The position numbers and the translations under genes were made by a program. A stretch of 64,000 nt of DNA from Clostridia bacterium (GTDB lineage Bacteria > Bacillota > Clostridia > Oscillospirales > Acutalibacteraceae). The notes under the pieces are model-generated. The model worked only from the letters and a program-made list of their open reading frames with translations. It made no database searches and had not been told where the DNA came from. Positions within the stretch are counted from its first letter, which is position 1; each line of letters begins with the position of its first letter. The stretch spans positions 62,001 through 126,000 of the forward strand of contig JAFXCZ010000013.1 of NCBI GenBank assembly GCA_017516445.1, written 5' to 3'. Shown here piece by piece: positions 6,374 through 15,181 of this stretch.

Positions 6374-8764
6374 ATGAAGATTTCACTTAACACTTTAAAA
6401 TATTATGTTGATATCAATGTTCCTGTAGAAGAGCTTTGCGATAAAATGGTTATGGCAGGCTTTGAAGTGGAAAGCATTGAAAAAGAGGGCGAAAATCTAC
6501 AGAACGTGGTTGTTGCCCGTATTGAGAGTATTGCTCCCCACGAAAACAGCGACCATTTACAGATTTGCCAGATGAATATCGGTAAAGATGAGCTTGTACA
6601 AATCGTTACAGGCGCACAAAATATCGCCGAAGGTGATTTAGTACCCGCCGCATTGGACGACAGCCACCTCCCCAACGGTATGCATATTGTAAAAGGCAAG
6701 CTTCGTGGTGTAGAATCTAACGGTATGCTCTGCTCGGGTGAGGAATTATGCCTTACTGAAGCAGATTACAATGGTGCATCGGTAAACGGTATTTTAATCC
6801 TTAAAGATACCGAGGTTATCGGTACAGATATGCGAGATGTTTTAGGTCTTAACGACTATATTATTGACTTTAAAATTACCGCAAACCGCCCCGACTGTAA
6901 CTGTTTCTTAGGTGTTGCAAAAGAAATAAGCGTTGTACTCGGTACCGAGTTTAAGGCACCAAAGCCCGAATACAAAACCGTTGGCGGAGATATTAAGGAC
7001 TATATTGACGTTCAGGTTGAAAACTATGACCTTTGCCCACGTTATGTGGGAAGAGTTGTTAAAAATCTTCGTATTAAAGAAAGTCCCGCGTGGATGCAAA
7101 AGGCTATTACCGCTTCGGGTATGAGACCTATAAATAATATTGTTGATATTACAAACTTTGTAATGCTTGAAACAGGTCAGCCTATGCACGCTTTCAACTA
7201 CAACGATTTAAGCGATAAAAAGATTATTGTAAGAACTGCCCGCGAGGGTGAAAAAATTACCACACTTGACGGCAAGGATTACGAGCTTTCTACCGATATG
7301 CTTGTAATTGCCGACGGCGAAAAGCCCTCCTGCCTTGCAGGTATTATGGGCGGTAAGGAAAGCGAAATCGAGAACGATACCACTGATTTATTCTTAGAAT
7401 CTGCCAAATTCCGCCGCGATAATGTCCGCCACACAGGCAGAGCCTTAGGTATACGTACCGAAGCTAGCGGAAGATTTGAAAAGGGCATTGACATTGTAAA
7501 TGTAGAGTATGCTATGGAGCGCGCTTTACAGCTTATTTCCGACCTTAATGCCGGTGATATAATTGACGGTGTACTCGACCGTCATAACGGACTGCCTGAA
7601 GAACGTGTTTTAAAGGTTACTACCGATAGTATTATTGAGCTTTTGGGTGTTGAAATCCCGAAAGAACGTATTGTGGAAATCTTAAATTCTTTAGAGCTTC
7701 CCACCACCATTGACGGCAATATGCTTACAACCCGCGTTCCCTCTATCCGCGATGACATTGAAGGCAGAGCTGATTTAGCCGAAGAGGTTATGCGTATTTA
7801 CGGCTATGACCATATCGTAGGCACAAAAATGAAGGGTGCGGTAGTACGCGGCACAAAATTGCCCGAAAGAATTAAAACCGATAAAATTAAGGCTCTCTTA
7901 AACGGCGCAGGCGCTTTTGAAATTGCGACCTATTCGTTTATAGCAAGCAAGGCTATTGACACACTTCTTTTACCAGAGGATGACGAGCGAAGAAATCAGG
8001 TTAAGATTATCAATCCTTTAGGCGACGAGTATTCAACAATGAGAACACAGCTTACTACAAGTATGCTCACTGTTCTTGCTACTAATATTAACAAGAAAAT
8101 TGCCGATGGCAGATTCTTTGAAATAAGCAAACGCTTTATTCCAAAGGCTCTCCCTCTTACAGAGCAACCGCTTGAAATTCCGACAATGTCTATCGGTATT
8201 TACGGCGAAAATGAAGACTTCTTCACCTTAAAGGGTATTATTGAGGCAATCTGCAATCTGTTAGGCGGCCACACCCAGTATGAGCGCAGTGCAGAGCCTT
8301 ACCTCCACCCCGGCAGACAGGCTTTAGTTAAAGCTAATAATAAGGAATGTGCTGTTTTCGGTCAGGTACACCCTGCTGTAGCCGAAAGCTACGGTATTGA
8401 CTGCCCTGTTTTTGTAGCAGAAATTAAGCTTGACGTTTTACTCGCTATCGAAAAACGCAAGACCGTTTACAAACCGTTACCCAAATTCCCCGCTGTTGAG
8501 CGTGACTTTGCGGTGCTAGTTGATAAGACAGTTCCTGTAGGCAACCTCGAAAAAGCAATTTCTTCGGGTGCGGGCAGACTTCTTGAAAAAATCAAGCTTT
8601 TCGATATTTATGAGGGCGCACAAATCCCCGAAGGCAAGAAGAGTGTTGCATTTAACGTGTTCCTGCGTTCAGCCGACAGCACCCTTACCGATACCGAAAT
8701 TGAGGATGCAAGCTCCAAGATTATAAAGAAGCTTGAAAGCATTGGCGCCGAGCTTAGAAAATAA
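6374..8764 (+). CDS. pheT: Phenylalanyl-tRNA synthetase beta subunit
   Basis: The 796 residues have the full domain order. An N-terminal EMAP/OB tRNA-binding domain (about 40-150, LQICQMNIGKDELVQIVTGA) comes first. The B3/B4 editing domain follows (RPDCNCFLGVAKEISVVLG onward, with RPINNIVDITNFVMLETGQP). B5 (about 400-475) and the catalytic-like core come next, and an anticodon-binding FDX-ACB domain ends the protein (LPKFPAVERDFAVLVD to the end). AAGGAGGGG overlapping the pheS stop is a strong RBS. Its B3/B4 domain clears mischarged Tyr-tRNA-Phe in known homologues. Confidence 0.98.
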   Translation: MKISLNTLKYYVDINVPVEELCDKMVMAGFEVESIEKEGENLQNVVVARIESIAPHENSDHLQICQMNIGKDELVQIVTGAQNIAEGDLVPAALDDSHLPNGMHIVKGKLRGVESNGMLCSGEELCLTEADYNGASVNGILILKDTEVIGTDMRDVLGLNDYIIDFKITANRPDCNCFLGVAKEISVVLGTEFKAPKPEYKTVGGDIKDYIDVQVENYDLCPRYVGRVVKNLRIKESPAWMQKAITASGMRPINNIVDITNFVMLETGQPMHAFNYNDLSDKKIIVRTAREGEKITTLDGKDYELSTDMLVIADGEKPSCLAGIMGGKESEIENDTTDLFLESAKFRRDNVRHTGRALGIRTEASGRFEKGIDIVNVEYAMERALQLISDLNAGDIIDGVLDRHNGLPEERVLKVTTDSIIELLGVEIPKERIVEILNSLELPTTIDGNMLTTRVPSIRDDIEGRADLAEEVMRIYGYDHIVGTKMKGAVVRGTKLPERIKTDKIKALLNGAGAFEIATYSFIASKAIDTLLLPEDDERRNQVKIINPLGDEYSTMRTQLTTSMLTVLATNINKKIADGRFFEISKRFIPKALPLTEQPLEIPTMSIGIYGENEDFFTLKGIIEAICNLLGGHTQYERSAEPYLHPGRQALVKANNKECAVFGQVHPAVAESYGIDCPVFVAEIKLDVLLAIEKRKTVYKPLPKFPAVERDFAVLVDKTVPVGNLEKAISSGAGRLLEKIKLFDIYEGAQIPEGKKSVAFNVFLRSADSTLTDTEIEDASSKIIKKLESIGAELRK

Positions 8765-8830
8765 TACTTGAATTTTCAGAAAAATTGTTATACTATAGGT
8801 ATATAATAAAGATACAAAGAGGTGTTATTT

Positions 8831-9076
8831 ATGAATGATAAGACTATGACCTTTTCGGTAGGTGACCAAACCGAGCAACAAATACGTATGACACTCGTAA
8901 GCGTTTACGATGCGTTAAAGGAGAAAGGCTACAACCCCATAAACCAGCTTGTAGGCTATATACTGTCCGAAGACCCGACATATATTACCACGCATAATAA
9001 CGCCCGTAACCTTATAAGAAAAATTGACCGCGACACACTGCTGCAGTCACTTGTAAAGTATTACATTTCTAACTAA
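8831..9076 (+). CDS. IreB family regulatory phosphoprotein (UPF0297)
   Basis: The 81 residues contain the family signature [48 protein letters not shown]. IreB is a small phosphoprotein substrate of the IreK/PrkC kinase that modulates cell-wall stress and cephalosporin responses in enterococci. The ATG at 8831 has AGAGGTG upstream. The GTG at 8822 is in frame but lies within that site. It is usually linked to ruvX; here it stands alone behind pheT with its own terminator. A TTGAAT/TATACT pair at 8768-8794 (15-bp spacer) may be its promoter. Confidence 0.92.
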   Translation: MNDKTMTFSVGDQTEQQIRMTLVSVYDALKEKGYNPINQLVGYILSEDPTYITTHNNARNLIRKIDRDTLLQSLVKYYISN

Positions 9077-9077
9077 T

Positions 9078-9106
9078 AAAAAAACTCCGCTACGGCGGAG
9101 TTTTTT
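9078..9106 (+). terminator. Terminator after ireB
   Basis: The stem CTCCGC-TACG-GCGGAG has flanking A and T runs. Confidence 0.9.
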
Positions 9107-9126
9107 ATGCGTTAATATATATAATC

Positions 9127-9155
9127 TTGCATTTTTCCAAAATTTGTGGTAAACT
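9127..9155 (+). promoter_or_regulatory. Extended -10 promoter of leader A and the first leucine-rich protein
   Basis: TTGCAT (9127-9132), a 17-bp spacer ending in TGG, then TAAACT (9150-9155). The second leucine-rich gene has the same two hexamers, the same spacing and the same TGG at 39671-39699. Predicted transcription start is near 9162. Confidence 0.8.
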
Positions 9156-9161
9156 AACATT

Positions 9162-9337
9162 GCCAAACAAAAATTTAATATTCTTATTACTCAGTATAGA
9201 TTTTTTTATTTCGGTAAAAATACTAATGCTCTATTTCTGCATATCTATACCTTGAGTAAGAAATGTTTGATTTTTGTTTGGCGACAGTGGAGCTATGTAT
9301 TTTTCGTGCGTAGTTTACACTGCGCACTTTTTTATTT
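9162..9337 (+). promoter_or_regulatory. Structured leader A: long hairpin, conserved linker and intrinsic terminator upstream of the surface-protein RBS
   Basis: The arms GCCAAACAAAAAT (9162-9174) and ATTTTTGTTTGGC (9270-9282) pair perfectly. Inside, TTACTC-A-GTATAGAT pairs with ATCTATAC-CTT-GAGTAA, and two small apical hairpins follow. After a linker (9283-9305, with GGAGCTATGTATTTTTC) comes a 9-bp stem starting GTGCGTAGT (9306-9327) and then T6. The RBS AAGGAG is at 9338-9343 and the ATG at 9352. A terminator between promoter and RBS implies attenuation. This accounts for the otherwise gene-free 9107-9351 stretch. I do not recognise the RNA class. Confidence 0.7.
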
Positions 9338-9351
9338 AAGGAGAGATTGTA

Positions 9352-11319
9352 ATGAAAAAATTATTATCATTAGCTTTAGTGTTAACAATGTTACTTTCTA
9401 TGGTGCCGTTGTTTTCGCTAACAGTGTCTGCCTCTTCGACGGGTTATGTTGGCGATTGTTCTTGGACACTTGACGGAACACAGCTTACTATAAGCGGTAA
9501 CGGCAGTATGGGTTATAAAACCGATTGGCCTTGGGGCAAAAACATCACCGAGCTTGTTATAAGCGAGGGTGTTACTACAATCGGCATCGGTGCCTTTATG
9601 GACTGCTCAAAATTAAAAACAGTAACACTTCCCAACACCCTTAAAATAATTGATAAATTTGCATTTTACGGTTGCTCTTCGCTAGTTAGTATAACAATTC
9701 CCGAAAATGTAATTGAGATTGGTATTTCAGCTTTTCGTTGTTGTTCTAAACTAATTGATATTGTAATACCGAAAAGCGTAAATAACATCGGCGAAAGTGC
9801 TTTCGTTGATTGTGATAATTTGACAAGTATAACTGTAGACCCGCAAAATATGCAGTATTGCTCTGTCGATGGTATCCTTTTTGATAAAAATAAAACCACA
9901 CTAATTAGATATCCTAACAACAAGAAGGATATTTCTTATACTATTCCTGATTCGGTTAAGCATATTGGAAATGACGCTTTTTCATATTGTTGGTATCTTG
10001 AAGATATTAAAGCTCCCGACACAGTAGTATCTATAGGTTATAACGCCATCTTCTACACACAATATTACAACAACAAATCAAATTATGTTGACGGTATACT
10101 CTATCTTGGCAAGCATATAATTGATGCGGATGAGAATTATTCTTCCTTTTCTTTAAGACAAGATACTAAAGTAATTGCCAACGGCGCATTTGCCACATGC
10201 GATAACTTTAAAGAACTCACCATACCAAACGGAGTAGTAGCTATTGGTGGAAGTGCATTTTCTTGGTGTGGTTCTCTCGAAAAAATTTACATACCCAAAA
10301 GTGTTAAAACAATCGGCGAAAGTGCGTTTTATGATTGCAATAAATTAAAAAGCATTTATTATTCAGGCAATGCCGAAGAAAGAATAAAAATAAGCTTAGG
10401 ACGTTATAATAGCGAATTAAATACAGTTAATTGGCATTATGATGCCTGCTCATTATCGTCATTCCATAAATACAATGCTTATAATATGGAAATTGCAACC
10501 GCTTCCAAAAACGGCAGTGTTGATAAAATATGCAGTGTTTGCTATCAAGAACGCCATGAAACCGTATATTATCCCAAAGTTTTCACCCTTTCTACTACAA
10601 GCTATACCTATAACGGTAAAGTAAGAACTCCACGCGTCACCATTAAGGATACCACGGGTAAAATACTCGAAAAGGATATTGACTATACCGTTTCATACCC
10701 ACAAGGCAGAACTAAGGTAGGTACATATACCATCAAGGTAACTATGAAGGGTAATTATAGCGGCACTAAAAACCTTACCTTCAAAATCAACCCCTGTAAA
10801 TCCTCTAAGCTTAAATTAAGCCTTTCTACCACAAACTACACCTACAACGGCAAATCCAAAAAGCCAAGCGTAACTGTTAAAAATTCAAACGGTGATAAGC
10901 TTAAAAAAGATGTGGATTATACTGTAGAATATCCAAAGGGCAGAAAAAAGATTGGAAGCTACAAGGTTAAAATCAAGTTTAAGGGTAATTATTCTGGTAC
11001 TGAGTACTTAACCTTTAAAATCAATCCGGGAAAAACCAGTGTAAAAAAACTTACAGCTTACAGAAAAAGCCTTAGAGTTTCGATTAAAAAGAAATCTACA
11101 CATGTAACAGGATATCAGATACAGTATTCTACTTCTAAGACCTTTAAGGAAAAATACACAAAAAGCAAAACAATTAAGAACTATAGAACAACCTATGTAA
11201 CTCTTAAATCACTAAAGGCTAAAAAGACCTATTATGTAAGAGTACGTACTTATAAAACTGTGGACGGTAAGAAGTATTACTCAGCTTGGTCAAATTATAA
11301 GTATAAGAAAACCAAATAA
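9352..11319 (+). CDS. Secreted BspA-like leucine-rich repeat surface protein
   Basis: The 655 residues begin with a signal peptide (1-28, MKKLLSLALVL to TVSAS). A cap with CSWTLDGTQLTISGNG follows, then BspA-type LRR_5 repeats of about 23 residues (roughly 55-345, consensus LKxVTIPxSVxxIGxxAFxxC). A linker holds a CSVC pair (about 385-395). Two copies of a roughly 80-residue Ig-like module start at SYTYNGKVRTP and NYTYNGKSKKP, and a fibronectin-III-like C-terminus (about 563-655) has YQIQYSTS and YYVRVRTY. No LPXTG motif is present, so attachment is unknown. Such proteins usually mediate adhesion. It is a paralogue of the protein at 36235-39432. Confidence 0.88.
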   Translation: MKKLLSLALVLTMLLSMVPLFSLTVSASSTGYVGDCSWTLDGTQLTISGNGSMGYKTDWPWGKNITELVISEGVTTIGIGAFMDCSKLKTVTLPNTLKIIDKFAFYGCSSLVSITIPENVIEIGISAFRCCSKLIDIVIPKSVNNIGESAFVDCDNLTSITVDPQNMQYCSVDGILFDKNKTTLIRYPNNKKDISYTIPDSVKHIGNDAFSYCWYLEDIKAPDTVVSIGYNAIFYTQYYNNKSNYVDGILYLGKHIIDADENYSSFSLRQDTKVIANGAFATCDNFKELTIPNGVVAIGGSAFSWCGSLEKIYIPKSVKTIGESAFYDCNKLKSIYYSGNAEERIKISLGRYNSELNTVNWHYDACSLSSFHKYNAYNMEIATASKNGSVDKICSVCYQERHETVYYPKVFTLSTTSYTYNGKVRTPRVTIKDTTGKILEKDIDYTVSYPQGRTKVGTYTIKVTMKGNYSGTKNLTFKINPCKSSKLKLSLSTTNYTYNGKSKKPSVTVKNSNGDKLKKDVDYTVEYPKGRKKIGSYKVKIKFKGNYSGTEYLTFKINPGKTSVKKLTAYRKSLRVSIKKKSTHVTGYQIQYSTSKTFKEKYTKSKTIKNYRTTYVTLKSLKAKKTYYVRVRTYKTVDGKKYYSAWSNYKYKKTK

Positions 11320-11321
11320 TC

Positions 11322-11357
11322 AATCCCACCGTGATTTTCACGGTGGGATTTCTTTTT
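11322..11357. terminator. Bidirectional terminator between the surface-protein gene and polC
   Basis: The stem CCCACCGTGA-TTT-TCACGGTGGG has a T-rich side for the plus strand. The convergent polC stop lies at its right end. Confidence 0.88.
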
Positions 11358-14300
11358 AGAACATAGATATTTGATTAGTATCGGGTAGAGAATTTAGTGC
11401 GCCTAAATCGGCAAGGTTTTGGATAATGGTTTTTGAAACACCTGCTTGCAATTGGAAATCCTCCTTAGAAATAAAGTCGCCCTTGCTTGCCGCCTCATAA
11501 ATAGAGTACGCCGCCTTTTCGCCAACACCCGAAAGTGCGCCGAACGGCAAACGGATTTTTCCGTTTTCGGGCAGATACTTCATAGCGTGGGATTTTTCCA
11601 AATCAATGGGCAGTACCTCAATTCCTCTTGACATAAGTTCATTAAAAATAAGCATATTTTCATAAACATCAAGCTCTTTTTGGCTTGCTTCCTTACCCTT
11701 ATTCTTAATATCCTGCAAATAGCGTCTTACCGCACCTATTCCGCCCATAATGGTTGGAACGTCCACGTCCTCGGGGCGCGCGGTAAAGTAAGCGCAGTAA
11801 AATTCAAGCGGTTTATAAACCTTGTACCAAGCAAGTCGCAAAGCGCCTATAACATAAGCTGCCGCGTGGGCTTTGGGGAACATATACTTAATCTTATAGC
11901 AGCTGCCGATATACCACTCGGGCACATTTACTGCACGCATATCGTCCTCCATCTTGCCCCAGTCTTCCTTAGAAACCTTACCCTTAGCAACAAGACCCTT
12001 ACGCACCGTTTCAGTTATTTGAAAGGCTCTGCCCTCCTCCATACCCTGATGGATTAAGTACACCATAATATTATCACGTGTACCGATAACCTCTGAAATG
12101 GTACAGGTGCCGTTGTCAATAAGGTCTTTAGCGTTACCGAGATAAACGTCGGTACCGTGAGAAAGTCCCGAAATCTGTAAAAGGTCGGAAAAATTCTTGG
12201 GACGGCAGTCCACAAGCATATCGCGAACGAACTTTGTGCCAAACTCCGGAATACAGAATGTACCCGTTTTAGAATCAATATCCTCAGGTGTAACACCCAA
12301 AGCCTCGGGTGAAGTGAAAAGGCTATAAACCTTTTCGTCACTCATTGAAACCTGACTTACAGGTATGCCCGAATACTCTTCAAGATACTTGTACGTAGTA
12401 GGCACCACGTGGCCGAGCTCGTCAAGCTTTAGGATTGTATCGTGAATAGAATGGAAATCAAAATGCGTAGTAACCACGCCTGATTCCGCCTTATTAGCGG
12501 GGTGCTGTATCGGGCAGAAATCGTAAATTGTGTTAGTTCTCGGCACTACAATCATACCCGCGGGGTGCTGACCTGTGGTGGTCTTTATTTTAGAATTTTC
12601 TACAAGAGCCGCCAGACGTGAAAGCTCAGCATTGCTGAGTGTAATTCCCTTTTTCTCGGCATAAGCCTTTGCAAAACCAAAAGCGGTTTTCTCGGCAACG
12701 GTAGAAATAGTACCCGCCTTAAACACGTTTTCACTACCGAAAAGGGTTTCGGTATATTTTTGCACCTCGGTCTGAAATTCGTCCGAAAAGTTAAGGTCTA
12801 TATCGGGCACCTTATCGCCCTTAAAGCCTAAGAAGGTTTCAAACGGGATATCGTGACCGTCACGGTTTAGCGGTGTATTACAGTGTGGGCAGTTCTTTTC
12901 GGGTAGGTCAAAGCCTGAGCCCACCTCACCCTTGGTAAAGAACTCACTATACTGACAGTTAGGACAAACGTAATGCGGTGCTAAGGGGTTAACCTCGGAA
13001 ATACCTGCCATTGTAGCAACAAAGGAGGAGCCTACTGAACCACGCGAGCCTACAAGATAACCGTTTTCTTCACTGTAAGCTACGAGCTTTTGTGCCGAAA
13101 TATACATTATAGAGAAGCCGTTATTAATAATCGAATTAAGCTCTTTATCAAGGCGCTTCGCTACGATTTCGGGCACCTCTTCGCCGTATCTTTTATGGGC
13201 GTTATCCCAACAAATCTGACGAAGTAAATCGTCCGAGCCCTCAATAACAGGCGGATAGTTACCCTCAGGCACGGGGATAACATCATCACTTACCATATCG
13301 GCTATTTTTTGCGGATTGTCTATAACAAACTCTTTTGCACGTTCACCGAAGTATGAGAAATCCTCAAGCATTTCTTTAGTGGTCTTAAAATAAAGCGGAG
13401 CCTGATAGTCAAATTCCTCAGCCTCATAGCCTTGACCAGCCATAAGTATTTTACGGATAATTTCATCACTCTTTTTAAGGAAGTGAACGTCACCCGTAGC
13501 AACCACAGGCTTGCCCAATTTATCCGCTATTTCCACAATCTTGCGGTTGTAATCTTTAAGCACCTCAACACTTGTGATATGACGAAATCTGTTAGGTATT
13601 ACATTACCCTTTTTGTCCTTTTTATCGGGCAAGGAAGACTCCCTTACCATAAAGTCATTATTGCCAAGCGGCTGTATTTCAAGGTAATCATAATAATCCG
13701 CAATACGAAGCAGCTCTTCTTCGGGCTTATTTTCTAAAATTGCCTGAAAAAGCTCACCCGCTTCACAGGCAGAGCCGATTATAAGTCCCTCACGCAGCTC
13801 ATCAAGCTTACTTTTAAGTGTAAGAGGTCTGCCCTTAAAATTATTTAAGTGTGCATCCGACACAAGCTTATAAAGATTTTTAAGACCTACAAGATTTTTA
13901 ACCAAAATAATCTGATGATAACGCTTAATCTGACGCGCATTCATTTCAGAAACGTCAATTCCCGTATCGTCTACAAAATAGCCTTCCATACCGTAAATCA
14001 GCTTAAAATCTCCGCCGCCTTTACGGATTTTCTTAACCGCACCCGCAGCGGCTGGGTAAGCCTGAACTACGCCGTGGTCGGTAATTGCAACCGCCTTATG
14101 TCCCCACTTAAATGCCTGTTCAATAATGCTCTCTGCCGAGCAAACAGCATCCTTTTCGGACATATTAGTGTGGCAGTGAAGTTCTATTCTCTTGTCGCCC
14201 TCATAGTCATCCATTTCGCTATAGCTTTGCAAAACAGCCATAGCGTTTGGCTTTAAAATAAAGTCCTTTTTATAGTTATCAAACTCATAAAAACCACGGA

Positions 14301-15168
14301 TAAGTAAGTAATTACCGTCCTTTACTTCGGCTACAGTATCCATTTTTTTAGGGTCTACAAACATTGAGCAATTTATAGAGTTTGTGTAATCCGAGAAAGA
14401 AAAGCTTAAAATATTGCTCTCACCGCGCTTGGTATTAATTGTGCGGATTTCTTTGCCGAAAACCTGTCCCCAACAGCAAATCTCGTTATCCTCGGGAGAT
14501 ACCGATATCATCGGCTTTACGTCCGACGCATCTAAGCGTCTGCCGTAAAACTGCTTTGGATTGTCAAGGTAAACTATACCGTTTTGTGGCTTGTCCTGAC
14601 GCTTTTCAAATGAAATTTTCTTTTCTTCTGTCTTTTTAACTACTTTCTTTTCAATAACGGACGTTTCTACAGGCGGAAGCTCCATTTCAACGTCCTCAAG
14701 CTGACCTATAAATTCAACATCCAAGCCTTTACTGAAACGGTTTTCGGTAACAATTTTAAAGCTGTTTACAAAACCGCTTTCAAGTATCTTTTCATAACCG
14801 CCATGCTTTAAAGTAACAACTACCCTGTCTGCTAAAAGCTCATACTCAGCACCGCCGAGATAGCCGTTAACCGCAGGGTTTTTAATCTTTAACTCCTCGG
14901 CAATATCCATGCAAGCCTGTATACAAAGAGAATCCTTTAAAAACACAAAAGCTATATTACATTCCGTAAGCTTAAGTGCCGTTTTTAGCGCAACATTGAT
15001 TTTTATTTGATTTTCATTTGTTATGTATTTCCCAGAACTAAGCTCTATATCAAGTCTTCGTTCATCTATATCAAGATTGCATTTTGTAAGCAGTGCCTCA
15101 TCTAAGCACTCTCTCAAATTTTCTCCGATGCAATCCGCAAACACATCTAAAAATCGGGGGGTAGCCAT
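11356..15168 (-). CDS. polC: DNA polymerase III alpha subunit PolC, lacking the exonuclease domain
   Basis: This is the replicative polymerase of low-GC Gram-positives. Its 1270 residues compare with about 1430-1450 for typical PolC. Domain order: N-terminal domain, OB fold (about 235-310, ICCWGQVFGKEI), PHP part 1 (RIELHCHTNMSEKDAV, about 325), PHP part 2 to VVATGDVHFL, zinc knuckle CPNC/CPHC (about 733-760), catalytic PDIDLNFSDEFQ (about 788) and C-terminal duplex/beta-binding regions. Between LIYGMEGYFVDD and YHQIILVKNLVGLKNL only about 24 residues remain, where the DnaQ-like exonuclease of about 170 residues normally sits. No DVETTG motif occurs. The protein ends in QISMF, which resembles a clamp-binding tail. 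It is last in the pyrH-to-polC gene run. Confidence 0.95.
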   Translation of the reverse strand: MATPRFLDVFADCIGENLRECLDEALLTKCNLDIDERRLDIELSSGKYITNENQIKINVALKTALKLTECNIAFVFLKDSLCIQACMDIAEELKIKNPAVNGYLGGAEYELLADRVVVTLKHGGYEKILESGFVNSFKIVTENRFSKGLDVEFIGQLEDVEMELPPVETSVIEKKVVKKTEEKKISFEKRQDKPQNGIVYLDNPKQFYGRRLDASDVKPMISVSPEDNEICCWGQVFGKEIRTINTKRGESNILSFSFSDYTNSINCSMFVDPKKMDTVAEVKDGNYLLIRGFYEFDNYKKDFILKPNAMAVLQSYSEMDDYEGDKRIELHCHTNMSEKDAVCSAESIIEQAFKWGHKAVAITDHGVVQAYPAAAGAVKKIRKGGGDFKLIYGMEGYFVDDTGIDVSEMNARQIKRYHQIILVKNLVGLKNLYKLVSDAHLNNFKGRPLTLKSKLDELREGLIIGSACEAGELFQAILENKPEEELLRIADYYDYLEIQPLGNNDFMVRESSLPDKKDKKGNVIPNRFRHITSVEVLKDYNRKIVEIADKLGKPVVATGDVHFLKKSDEIIRKILMAGQGYEAEEFDYQAPLYFKTTKEMLEDFSYFGERAKEFVIDNPQKIADMVSDDVIPVPEGNYPPVIEGSDDLLRQICWDNAHKRYGEEVPEIVAKRLDKELNSIINNGFSIMYISAQKLVAYSEENGYLVGSRGSVGSSFVATMAGISEVNPLAPHYVCPNCQYSEFFTKGEVGSGFDLPEKNCPHCNTPLNRDGHDIPFETFLGFKGDKVPDIDLNFSDEFQTEVQKYTETLFGSENVFKAGTISTVAEKTAFGFAKAYAEKKGITLSNAELSRLAALVENSKIKTTTGQHPAGMIVVPRTNTIYDFCPIQHPANKAESGVVTTHFDFHSIHDTILKLDELGHVVPTTYKYLEEYSGIPVSQVSMSDEKVYSLFTSPEALGVTPEDIDSKTGTFCIPEFGTKFVRDMLVDCRPKNFSDLLQISGLSHGTDVYLGNAKDLIDNGTCTISEVIGTRDNIMVYLIHQGMEEGRAFQITETVRKGLVAKGKVSKEDWGKMEDDMRAVNVPEWYIGSCYKIKYMFPKAHAAAYVIGALRLAWYKVYKPLEFYCAYFTARPEDVDVPTIMGGIGAVRRYLQDIKNKGKEASQKELDVYENMLIFNELMSRGIEVLPIDLEKSHAMKYLPENGKIRLPFGALSGVGEKAAYSIYEAASKGDFISKEDFQLQAGVSKTIIQNLADLGALNSLPDTNQISMF

Positions 15169-15181
15169 TTTTTCAACTCCG

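Noticed and set aside
9291..9339. Possible 14-residue leader peptide starting ATG in GGAGCTATG and overlapping the leader A terminator
   Set aside because: The spacing from GGAG is only 2 nt, and the equivalent frame in leader B starts with TTG and has no matching stop, so a leader peptide is not conserved.
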